A DNA stretch of 31,746 bases from Priapulus caudatus (taxonomy: Eukaryota > Priapulida > Priapulimorpha > Priapulimorphida > Priapulidae), in NCBI RefSeq assembly GCF_000485595.1, contig NW_014577171.1, forward strand, positions 332,343-364,088, given 5' to 3'. Below the pieces are notes generated by a model, which was not told the origin of the DNA, ran no database searches, and saw only the letters and a program-made list of their open reading frames with translations. Both the position numbers and the translations under genes were made by a program. Shown here one piece after another: positions 22,573 to 31,746 of the stretch (positions are counted from its first letter, which is position 1; every line of letters begins with the position of its first letter).

Positions 22573-24180
22573 ACTTTATCCAGAAAGTACTATACTCCGA
22601 ACTATACGATCTAGCGTCTATGCGAATCACTTGAGACATGGCTATGCGATACACGAGCTAAGAATCTACTCTGACGACACCTGGCGGCGTCACTAGACAG
22701 GGCATCGATCGAAGCGAGTGTGCCGCAATAGATGGCACGTATAGACAGAACGCAATAAAGCCGCCGTATATTTGCAAATAATCGAGGGAGAAGTGTGTAA
22801 TGTTTATGGTCGACGGCTTTTATAGATCAGTGTTAAATAACTCGCCGTTCAACAGAGCAAGAGGCACAAGACGATTGAAATCGCGAGTCTGGTTGTTATG
22901 TGTTACATAGTTGAGCTATAACAGTAATCAAAAAGGTGCCTGTGACGCAATAAATTCACACCATGCTAACTGGTCTCGTAAATGCCTCCACGATATCAGC
23001 AATTTTCGGTTAAATCACAGCAGCACCGACAAACACAGCACCGCGGTGGTTATGATCGTGTTCATGAAATTCTCTGTAGTCGGTTTCCGTACGAGATGAT
23101 GCAAGGTCTTCGGTCTCGCGAGGAAGCCCTAGAAAGGAAGGTTACCTGACAGGGACAGTCTATAACAACAGAATAATGATACGGAAAGACTCTGTGAATA
23201 AAATAATGTAATGTAATGAAGTAAATAATGTGAGTGAGTAATAAGTAAGCAAAGTAAACAATTAGTTTGAGAGTGAAACCCGTGGAGCCAAGCTCACTCA
23301 TACCAGCACGGGATACAAAGAGCATATGCACATTATTTGGCTTCTAGAGCCCACCGTGTATGAATTCCATTAACGATATACAATTACTGTTATTTCAGCT
23401 GCTACGATTTAAGCTTGTGACTTCTCGCTAATTTTTAACTGTGAAATAAATCAAAGCCGCCTTTTTAAAGCTCCATAGGTCGACTGCTAACTACCTTCGT
23501 ATACCAGTATTAGGCACATATAATTAATTTAATAAAGCAATGAAAACAGCAGGTCATCGCTAAAATATAGGACTTCCTATTGGCTAGTTCCCAGTGACTG
23601 CTGACTTAGCCTCTTCACCTTTATGATCAAACGAATATATTACCAGTATATATACATCGAATATAAATGAGAAATGTTAGTGCCTTCTTTTGATATTCCG
23701 ACTCGCGTGGATTTTCAGTCATGTCTATCATTCGGTCGCATCACGCTGGTATATCACTCAGGTATATTATTCAGGTAGGTCATGAGATACGTGAATCCCC
23801 GAGTGATCAATTAGGTATATCGTTCAGGAATATCACACATATATGTATCATCGATGGATCGTTCACGCACATGGTTCAGGTACATCACACACATTTATTT
23901 TTACAGAAATGTTGACGTGATATTATCGGCATTGCCCGTGTTAGCGTTCACTTGTTAAATTCGAAACCCACGATGCAATCTTCAATCCCTGAGCTTTAAC
24001 TTACACAACGCCGCTGTCAGCAAATCATTCGCCAGCTCTTGTCAGTTAGACAGAAATCAGTAAATGAATGTACAGCCACTTTTTTGTGTTTAACTAAGAT
24101 CAATTCCATAGCACCAAGGGGAGTGCGAGCGAGAGAGATATAGAGCATAACCATGCATGTAAAATAGACACGCGCGCGCA
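22573..24180. other. unassigned stretch with a weak repeat
   Basis: No gene recognised. Between about 23745 and 23890 a degenerate phrase near CAGGTATATCAC recurs about six times. The rest shows no pattern I can support. Confidence 0.45.
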
Positions 24181-24199
24181 CGCTGTGTGTATGTGCGGT

Positions 24200-24700
<501 letters not shown>

Positions 24701-24701
24701 T

Positions 24702-24748
24702 GCATGTGTGTGTGTGCGTGCGTGCGTGCGTGCGTGCGTGCGTGTGTG
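24702..24748 (+). repeat. GTGT/GTGC microsatellite
   Basis: GTGTGTGT followed by about seven GTGC units. Confidence 0.9.
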
Positions 24749-24891
24749 AATTCGACGTGTGAACATGTGCCGACAACAACGAAACAAACGCAAAACGTGT
24801 TTTGGTCTGTAAATCGGGCGAATTCGAATAAATAAAAAATAAAAATACGAGATGCGATTTTTCGATTAGGGGTAATCGCTAACCGACATAA

Positions 24892-24938
24892 TATCAATAG
24901 TACATAATAGAGATCGCTATTATGTACTCTTTGTAATA
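24892..24938. repeat. palindrome, family PAL copy C (diverged)
   Basis: The inner stem AGTACATAATAG (24899-24910) pairs perfectly with CTATTATGTACT (24917-24928) around a 6-base loop. The outer TATCA...TAATA parts are diverged. The stem is the PAL core with AGTACATAATA in place of AGTAGATAATA. Confidence 0.8.
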
Positions 24939-25270
24939 TATAGCTATAACATACCATAGTTATAGTATAGCTAATAATGTGTGGATATTCGACGTACATG
25001 ATGTACTGAATCCGATTGGTCAGTCAGTTGCTAAGCGTAAATGCATTACGTTGACAAAATGCGCACATGGCTTCCGTTTCATTATCGATGGAATTATTGT
25101 GGGCCAACTGAGCTCGTAAGGGATACAGATACGAACACGTTAATGAGCGCATTCGACATATATAGTGCACATATATGTAGAACATGCGAATGCCAGGTCG
25201 ACTATTATTTGTCATTATTAGACGCTATTACGATTACTATTACTATTACTATTTAATAAGTAGCCCATTA
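24939..25270. other. unassigned stretch
   Basis: It contains a short inverted TATAGCTATAAC/GTTATAGTATAGCTA pair at about 24938-24974 and an ATTACT triplet run near 25229-25252. No gene recognised. Confidence 0.45.
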
Positions 25271-25634
25271 CACAGCAGGGGTAGAAATTAACTTTTGAAC
25301 ATGGGAGTCCAACGGACTCCCTACCCTAAAAAAAGGGGGTCCACAGCAAAATGAGGGAGTCCGCAGTCTGAGGTTCAAAATTAAAGATATTAACAATAAC
25401 GCATGTGCTTATTTTTAAGATTCATGCAGTTGCACGTCTACCAAATTTTCTTGGGACATGCATTAGCTGAAAAAATACAATAATTCCGCGAAGCCGTGCT
25501 CCGGAACGAACTAGTCAGTATCGCAGAATTTTCAGGGAGTCACACGGACTCCTGTATATGTCAAATCAGGGATTCCGACAGTCAATCAGGGAGTATTTGA
25601 CTCCGGACTCCCGTTAATTTCGCACACTGCACAG
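25271..25634. mobile_element. MITE, 354 bp, with 5-bp target duplication
   Basis: CACAG at 25271-25275 is repeated at 25630-25634. Between them the element starts CAGGGGTAGAAATTAAC and ends GTTAATTTCGCACACTG, pairing at 13 of 17 positions. Inside each end are GGGAGTCC/GGACTCCC words in both orientations (25305-25370 and 25530-25612), making a strong sub-terminal inverted structure. No transposase. A 5-bp duplication is uncommon among DNA transposons; superfamily not assigned. Confidence 0.85.
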
Positions 25635-26635
25635 TAATATAACCAAACAGGTAATAAGTTTGTGTCTAGTGATAATACCTAGGCACAAAAACAGAACACT
25701 CCGTTTGTCAGAGAGTTGTCCAGAGCAGACCGGGATTGTCACCATAGCAACACGCCGCTTCAAGGTAGGGGGGTTTCCATCCCACTGTAAACGCGTAGCC
25801 AGCTCTTAACTCATATACTCATAACTCATATTTAACCAGCCGATCAAGAACGTGACGAGTGTGATGGCGTGCATTTATGGAATCCATGCCTGAAATTGGT
25901 AAGATTGGTATTTTAGCCGCTGCAACCTTTTAGAAACACGTTTCTCCAGGGAGTTCCCCAGTACTAGAAGTTCTAAATTTCACATAGAGAGGCAAATATT
26001 TATCATTTCTACTAACGATGTATTTCTTGGCAGAATGTAAATTTTATATCGATAACAGATTAGTCAGGATATGATATGAGAATTCAGAATAGAAAAGGAA
26101 TGAGTAAGAACGCCCAAATTGAAGATTCAAGATATGAGTGTGCATTTAAGGGGCTAATTTTAATTTTTTGGGGGCTCTTGGGAATGTTCCTGGCTTGCGT
26201 CACTCATATGGTGTTCCCTCTCCTCATCGCACGCTTCCCGCGCATATTTGATTGAGTCCCAGTAATAGGCCATAACACATGCGAAAATCTCTAACATCTA
26301 AAGTCTAAAAAGTTACTCTCTCATTTAACACCTCACGGAACCAGGTTTAAATCGAGACATAATCTAATTCTATAAACTTTGACTATTTATTACCAAGGAA
26401 AACTTATGCTATATATGCATACTTCAAACTGATGCCACGAAGTGTCAAAATAACTTACTAGTGTTGAGGCATGGCTTAAAGTAAGCAGTAAGCGTTGAAA
26501 TATAACCTGCTGCATAATATATAGATGATCAGTGGGGCGTGTTTTTCATGGATTCGGGTTCTTATCGCTTAGTGGGAATGATCAGCATCTATAATAACGA
26601 GGATATAGTCAAAAACAGCACTTAGACAGCGATAG
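25635..26635. other. unassigned stretch
   Basis: No exon, RNA gene or repeat recognised over about 1 kb. Confidence 0.5.
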
Positions 26636-26687
26636 TATCAGGAGTAGATAATAGAAGATAGTAGTCTTCTATTATCTACTCCTGATA
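26636..26687. repeat. palindrome, family PAL copy D
   Basis: Perfect 23-base arms, 26636-26658 and 26665-26687, around TAGTAG. The outer part is TATCAGGAGTAGATAATA; the loop-proximal GAAGA/TCTTC is private to this copy. Confidence 0.98.
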
Positions 26688-26743
26688 GTATGAAATTCGC
26701 AGCAAGGCTCATGCATTATACATTATGTATTATGCTTATGTAT

Positions 26744-26789
26744 TATCAGGAGTAGATAATAGGGAATTCCCTATTATCTACTCCTGGTA
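26744..26789. repeat. palindrome, family PAL copy E
   Basis: Arms 26744-26766 and 26767-26789 pair at 22 of 23 positions with no spacer. The outer part is TATCAGGAGTAGATAATA; the loop-proximal GGGAA/TTCCC is private. It lies only 56 bases after copy D. Confidence 0.98.
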
Positions 26790-27210
26790 TTATGCAGATC
26801 TCTGATATGACAGGTATCATGGGTTTTTAAGCATGACATTTAGATGAAATTATGTTTCACTAGACTGCGTTAACTTAGTAAACAAATAGACAAACCTTTA
26901 CAAATCTACTAACCGCTAATAAATACAGCGAGTGAGAGAGAGACAGAGAGAGACAGAGACAGAAGGGAGGGGGGAGGGGGAGAGAGAGCATTGATAGGGC
27001 GAGAACCAGCGATACGCATTATGTAGAGGGGTATGATAATACTATGATTACTTTAACATCACTGAATGTCAGTTTTAGATTTAATAATATCTAGAGCCTA
27101 TCAATCATACATTGGTGATGGATCCCTGAAAGCATAAAAGTTGTCACTACACGTTTGAAGGCAATATCCTATTATCTTCGGCTGTTTGTTGTCGTGTTAT
27201 GACATCTTAT
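26790..27210. other. unassigned stretch with a purine run
   Basis: A GA/GGGGA-rich run lies at 26932-26988. Nothing else recognised. Confidence 0.5.
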
Positions 27211-27450
27211 GCCGTGTTTTTCTGTGTCATGTTGTGAAATAACATACACTGTCATGTTTTGCTGCATCATATTGTGTAAGAACATATTCTGTCTTGTTTT
27301 TCTGTGTAATATTGTGTAACAACATACCCTGTCATGTTTTGCTGCATCACATTGCGTAACAACACATCCTGTCAAGTTTTGCTGTAGAATATCAGGTAAT
27401 AAGTTATGTCGCCGTGTTTTGCTGTATCCCATTGGGCATAAACATCTTTT
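27211..27450 (+). repeat. 40-bp minisatellite, six units
   Basis: Units start exactly at 27211, 27251, 27291, 27331, 27371 and 27411, each near GTCATGTTTTGCTGCATCAT followed by ATTGTGTAACAACATACCCT. The last two units are diverged. A partial earlier copy may begin near 27190. The minus-strand open frame is a by-product. Confidence 0.95.
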
Positions 27451-27473
27451 ACTCTTTTGCAGTATGATATCGT

Positions 27474-27662
27474 GACTGAATGAATGACTGCGTGAACGAC
27501 TAAGTGAATAATGGTGTAAATATCAGATAAAATGACAAAGTAAATGACTATGGACACGAGTAACTGACTCAACAATTGACAGAATGCGCGAATGAGTGAG
27601 TGACTGAAAGACCGATCGAGTGACTGACTGAATGAATGACTGAACGAGCGATTAAATGAGCA
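27474..27662 (+). repeat. degenerate TGAA/TGAC tetranucleotide tract
   Basis: Many GAATGACTGA, GAGTGACTGA and GAACGACT phrases in a 4-base rhythm. Confidence 0.75.
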
Positions 27663-27897
27663 ACAGTGCCACCGACTTCGTTAAACAATTGAGCGAACGA
27701 CAGAATAAATTATTGGCTGACGCAGGCACGCAGCGATGCTTCATATAGGCCTCAGAACGTCGCCAATTGACGTGATTGCAAATTTTCTCCGTGCTGCTCG
27801 AACACTTTCCAGCTGGCCCGCAGCGATGTCTTTCGTCTGCTACGATACGACTGTGCGTGTGCACCTCCTCCATCTACGCTGACAACGCGCCGCAGTC

Positions 27898-28062
27898 GTC
27901 TGCTAGTATATGACTGTGGCGTTATATTTCGTCTGCTAGTATATGAGCGTGCTCTGTTGGTCTGCTAGTATATGAGCGTGCTCTGTTGGTCTGCTAGTAT
28001 ATGATTGTGTTCTGTGGGTCTGCTAGTATATGATTGTGTTCTGTTGGTCTGCTAGTATACGA
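27898..28062 (+). repeat. 29-bp minisatellite, GTCTGCTAGTATATGA unit
   Basis: Six occurrences of GTCTGCTAGTATA(T/C)GA. The first spacing is 33 bases; the following ones are exactly 29. Confidence 0.95.
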
Positions 28063-28143
28063 CCGACATATGTTCGTTTAGTCATCGTCGTAAATGACTG
28101 TGCTGCGTTGCTCTGCCGTGTGACTACGCCGTGTTTGTACATA

Positions 28144-28187
<44 letters not shown>

Positions 28188-28233
28188 CACACGTTACGTA
28201 CGTACGTATGCATGTGTGTGCGCGCGCGCGTGT

Positions 28234-28291
<58 letters not shown>

Positions 28292-28345
28292 ATGTGTGTG
28301 TGTGCGTGCGTGCGTGCGTGCGTGCTGCGTGCGCGCGTGTGTGTG
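28144..28345. repeat. (CGCA)n, (ACGT)n and (GT)n compound microsatellite
   Basis: About 11 CGCA units, a GTACGTACGTA block, a long GT run, then GTGC units. Confidence 0.97.
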
Positions 28346-28435
28346 AAGCCCTATTAATGGGCTGTGTGCATAACAACCCGCTAGGAGGCTGTGGTTGTGC
28401 ATGTCTATGTCTTTGCATGCTATGTCTTGTTTGTT

Positions 28436-28515
28436 TGTGTATGTGTGTGTGTGCGCGCGCGCGTGTGTGCGTGTGCGTGTGTGCATACATATGTATGTAT
28501 GCATGCATGTGTGTG
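28436..28515 (+). repeat. GT/GC/ATGC simple repeat
   Basis: GTGTGT, GCGCGCGCGC, then ATGTATGTATGCATGCATG. Confidence 0.85.
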
Positions 28516-29185
28516 GGCATATAACAGTTCTGTGTTCGGCTCCAGACGCACAGCATCATCGTCACGGGCAGCACTCCGCTCTACACAACCGTCTGCAATC
28601 GCGTTCGCTTGAACGCACCGCTGGAGACATGCGTTTCATGCACTACTCTTCGCGTAAAATTCGCCTCGTGTTCGATAGACGATGTGTAATGGTACGTGCG
28701 ATGATACAGCGGGGATGCGTACATTACAGACAGCGGCGATATACGTGTGCAAGACACGCACGGCGAGCTGTTAGTGTGAACTTGAGCGATACCGATAAAA
28801 CGTAAACGTCGTTGCGATGTTTCCGTACTGCGCTTTTGAGTCGCTGATACAAAATCACGCGTGTGCACTCGCCTGCCTCAAAGTGATGGTTTCGAACAGA
28901 CCTCCAGACTGTTCTCGTAGCTTACCGACCATAACAGTACATACTGCCATTAATTTACTTGTGTAACAAAAATGTCTAACGAAAGAAATGTCTAAAGTAA
29001 GGCTATCTATTGTCTTTGAACACTCGTACATCGTTACTTTATTAAATTATGCAACGATTGAAATTTGCGTGTTGGGTTCTTTTTGAGGCGGTTACACGAT
29101 GATGCCACTTGTTTCTAGCGGGATATTGCCCTTACACTTTTTTGATGTTATATAAGTAGACCAAGTATTAGAGACCAGTTTTTTA
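28516..29185. other. unassigned stretch
   Basis: Overlapping frames on both strands (plus 28395-28805, minus 28581-28868) extend from the simple repeats into unique DNA. Neither has a recognised domain. Confidence 0.4.
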
Positions 29186-29287
29186 GGGGCCGGTTTCACG
29201 AAGCGTACTTAACTTTAATTATGATTAAATCACTCATCATACTTAACTTCCCGTAATTATGATTAGTTAATCATACTTAAAAATCAG
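29186..29287 (+). mobile_element. MITE end, truncated
   Basis: GGGGCCGGTTTCACGAAGC followed by ACTTAACTTTAATTATGATT and repeated TTAATCATACTTAA words is the typical end of a MITE type common in marine invertebrates. The complementary CTTCGTGAAACCGG end is absent downstream, so the copy is incomplete. Confidence 0.55.
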
Positions 29288-29523
29288 AGACTGGAACCAC
29301 TACACCACTTAATGATGCAGTTTTGTCTGGTGGTTGCCAATTTCAAGGGAATTGTCGCGACACGAAAGAATGTGGCTGCATTATTTACTAGTTTATATAC
29401 CCATACATAACAGCACAATCGCATGGTAATTTTTATACTGGAGCGATCGGTAAAATGTTCGCTATTAGGCGAGCCTATGTTTAGACTTTAACTTCTTTAA
29501 TCTAGCAGGAACTCAGCAAGCCG

Positions 29524-29538
29524 AATATATATATATAC

Positions 29539-29614
<76 letters not shown>
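29524..29614. repeat. (TA)n microsatellite
   Basis: About 40 TA units interrupted once by CGTG near 29538. Confidence 0.98.
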
Positions 29615-29617
<3 letters not shown>

Positions 29618-30233
29618 TTCGTCACGTCCTGTCGTATACACGCCCGATTCATCCTGCCCCGCGACACATCAAACATTTTCCCGCCGGAGCAAACCCAGAA
29701 CGGAAAACGCCCGCACGGCACCTGCGTTTTTAGTCTTAGTTTCGCGGGGTTTAGTTTTCCTCGTATCACTCAACACCGATAGCTTATACCGTGCTCCCGG
29801 GCTTGCCGGGTTCCTGCTGTCTGTAACAGTCGGCTATCCGCCGTATCACCGCCCGTATCATTACACATCCTCCCGCTACCAAAGATGCAGTGAGTTTTAC
29901 ACACTTGGAAGCGAGTCAATAAGTTAATCAGTCAATCGAGTCCTGAACATGTGACAGCGAGTCAACCGACCATGGCCAACCGTCTATTAATGTCTCGCCA
30001 TACCGTCAGGGAGGATTCCACGACGTTCGAACAGATTGTCGTTTAGCTGCCGATGCGTCCGTCGCGCGTCTGCGATTCGTGATTTCAACAGCGGATTTCC
30101 GACTTGAGACATTAATGCGCCCGCGCCTGGTGGCTATGGGTTAACGTTTACATCTTCGGTCGCAATTATCGAAACATTGCAAGCAAGTGCAGCGAGCGCG
30201 AGGCTACTTTGCGATACATTGGGGGGTTTCCTC
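29615..30233. other. unassigned stretch
   Basis: No gene recognised. The plus-strand frame 29613-29927 is open but has no known motif. Confidence 0.4.

Positions 30234-30267
<34 letters not shown>
30234..30267 (+). repeat. (CT)n microsatellite
   Basis: About 16 CT units. Confidence 0.95.
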
Positions 30268-30270
<3 letters not shown>

Positions 30271-30434
30271 CTCTCGTGTGTCTGACAACAGGGTAGAACT
30301 GGTCTCCACTGCCCAGGCCGACAAGGAGGCAATGCTGCATGCACGTCGATTTGAGCGTGCAGCAAAGCCCTGCGCTGCCACCAAACGTACATGCGGGCGG
30401 GCTTCAATGAGTTATCCCGCTACCCCGTACGCGT

Positions 30435-30525
30435 CTCTCTCTCTCTCGCTCTCTCTATCTCAATCTATCTATCTCCATCTCTCTCTCTCAATCTCTTTAT
30501 CTCGGGCTCTCTCTCTCTCTTTCAT

Positions 30526-30562
<37 letters not shown>
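30435..30562 (+). repeat. CT-rich tract, interrupted
   Basis: CT runs with ATCTATCT and TTCATTCG interruptions, ending in a pure CT run. Confidence 0.95.
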
Positions 30563-30564
<2 letters not shown>

Positions 30565-31110
30565 ATTTTTCGGATAGACAATCCACAAACGCGAAAGGAA
30601 GATCACATTTCCGACGCTCTTGCTACGAATTAAAACGCCATCCGTTCCTCATAATCATATCGATTAGGTATCAAACGACGATCGATACAGCGTTAATTCG
30701 TCGCGTCGTCTACATACATATTCGTCTACATATTTTCACAAAGTTACGTACACCGGCTATGTAAACACAGAAGGACGCGTGTTTTCGTGCGCGCGCGCGA
30801 AATAGTGAGTTGTAAAAACATTAAATAATAGTCGCTGTAGCCACGTGTGCACAGACAGTGGCGTCGCATCTGCGATTTTTTCCCTCGGGAAAACCCGGCG
30901 TAGCGGGATGCGCACGCCACGGAAATAAACCCCGGTATAGGATCAACAGATTCGTTTATATTTTCACCGAGCGCATGTTAACGAGTTAGTAATTCAAGAC
31001 GCGACACGGTCTCTCTCTCTCTCCGCGCGCGCGCACACCCACGGAACCTGGAATCGGGGCAGAAAAAGCCGACGATGTTTTCTTAAAGTTCCAGCTTTAG
31101 CCAGTTGCGT
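30563..31110. other. unassigned, CpG-rich stretch
   Basis: From about 30780 the sequence is richer in CG dinucleotides (CGCGCGCG runs, GCGTCGC) than the AT-rich DNA of the first half. It could be a promoter region, but no transcript can be tied to it. Confidence 0.35.
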
Positions 31111-31177
31111 ATGTGCGCGCGCGCGTACGTGCGTGCTCCCGGGTAGCACCCTGGTAGTATGGTACGCGCGCGCACAT
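31111..31177. repeat. GC-rich inverted repeat
   Basis: ATGTGCGCGCGCGCGTA at 31111-31127 faces TACGCGCGCGCACAT at 31163-31177. The loop of about 35 bases itself contains GGGTAGCACCC. Confidence 0.7.
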
Positions 31178-31569
31178 CCACTGCTGGCTGTACGTGCCTT
31201 ACTTTAACAGCGACGTGAAGCTTAATAGGCGGTACAGTCTCGGCTTCCCCATCCTCAGCGTCTTCCGCCGAGCAGGGGCGTATGTTTCCGCACGCAAAAG
31301 CATCTGTGCCTGCACCCCGCGCGCCGCGATAGACCCACGCAGACGATTCAAGAATACGACCATTCGCTGCGCAGAGCGTCGCAGCGCTTGACTGACCGAC
31401 TGCCTAGCTATGTATAGCCGGTTCATAGAGGGAGGGAACGGAGACGTAAACCGAAAATAGTGCATCTGGTTTAGGCAACAGCAGGGAAGGAGGATACACG
31501 CACACGCGCTGCAGAGGGCTTCTCGCACGCTCGATGATGTTTCTTCTTCAAAAATAGGCCCCGCGTTAC
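31178..31569. other. unassigned stretch
   Basis: Open frames on both strands (plus 31194-31391, minus 31199-31528) overlap in GC-rich sequence. I recognise no domain. Confidence 0.4.
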
Positions 31570-31570
31570 T

Positions 31571-31651
<81 letters not shown>

Positions 31652-31683
31652 GTACGTACGTACGTCGTCTCTCTCTCTCTTCG

Positions 31684-31719
<36 letters not shown>

Positions 31720-31746
31720 TGTGTGTGTGTGTGTGTGTGTAGTGTG
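31570..31746 (+). repeat. (GA)n-(ACGT)n-(TC)n-(GT)n compound microsatellite
   Basis: A long GA run, four ACGT units, a short TC run that can pair back to the GA run, then GT to the window end. Confidence 0.97.

Noticed and set aside
28144-28190. CGCA array considered as a CRISPR-like repeat
   Set aside because: It is a simple tetranucleotide run with no spacers, in a eukaryotic context.
28078-28574. Long Thr-His and Cys-Val frames
   Set aside because: They derive from CGCA, ACGT and GT microsatellites.
31199-31528. Minus-strand 109-codon frame considered as a Stum-like N-terminus
   Set aside because: Its composition follows GC-rich DNA, the plus strand is equally open, and no family motif is present.

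Overview
The window is nuclear DNA from an invertebrate animal. Genes are split by GT-AG introns, coding density is low, and the rest is microsatellites, minisatellites and decayed transposons. The proteins recognised (PIPOX, a LITAF-domain protein, a Stum/SPEC3-type membrane protein) and the transposon remains (CR1/jockey-like non-LTR, Helitron, a gypsy-like solo LTR, several MITEs) suit a marine invertebrate. The phylum cannot be fixed from sequence alone; a spiralian such as a mollusc or annelid is only a guess.

Layout. 1-2221: no gene apart from a broken non-LTR reverse transcriptase 3' end (641-1206, tail to about 1526), a 72-bp palindrome and a CTATAG-rich tandem repeat. 2222-6258 (+): eight coding exons of PIPOX, peroxisomal sarcosine/pipecolate oxidase. 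Only the N-terminal FAD-binding exon is missing; a MITE with long terminal inverted repeats lies in the last intron. 6259-10040: AT-rich intergenic DNA, CA/CG tracts and a 479-bp solo LTR inserted in a degenerate TTTGCG-type array. 10041-12698 (+): a complete three-exon LITAF/SIMPLE-domain gene; its first intron is almost entirely CAT and CAA repeats. 12699-16260: AT-rich DNA, a Helitron helicase remnant, a GT/ACGT tract and a MITE built from 8-bp repeats. 18258-18457 (-): the last coding exon of a Stum/SPEC3 gene, flanked on one side by a 350-bp purine tract and on the other by a minisatellite that repeats its splice acceptor. 18736-31746: no recognisable exon. It holds many simple and tandem repeats, a MITE with a clear target duplication, and most of a family of short palindromes.

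The three genes share no evident pathway and are simply neighbours. The most unusual signal is the family of short near-perfect palindromes (five clear copies between 17164 and 26789, with possible relatives at 1531 and 20842). Their outer arm sequence, close to TATCAGGAGTAGATAATA, is shared between copies. The bases next to the loop differ from copy to copy yet stay mirrored within each copy. I know of no named family with this form. The second unusual signal is the tandemly repeated splice acceptor in front of the Stum exon.
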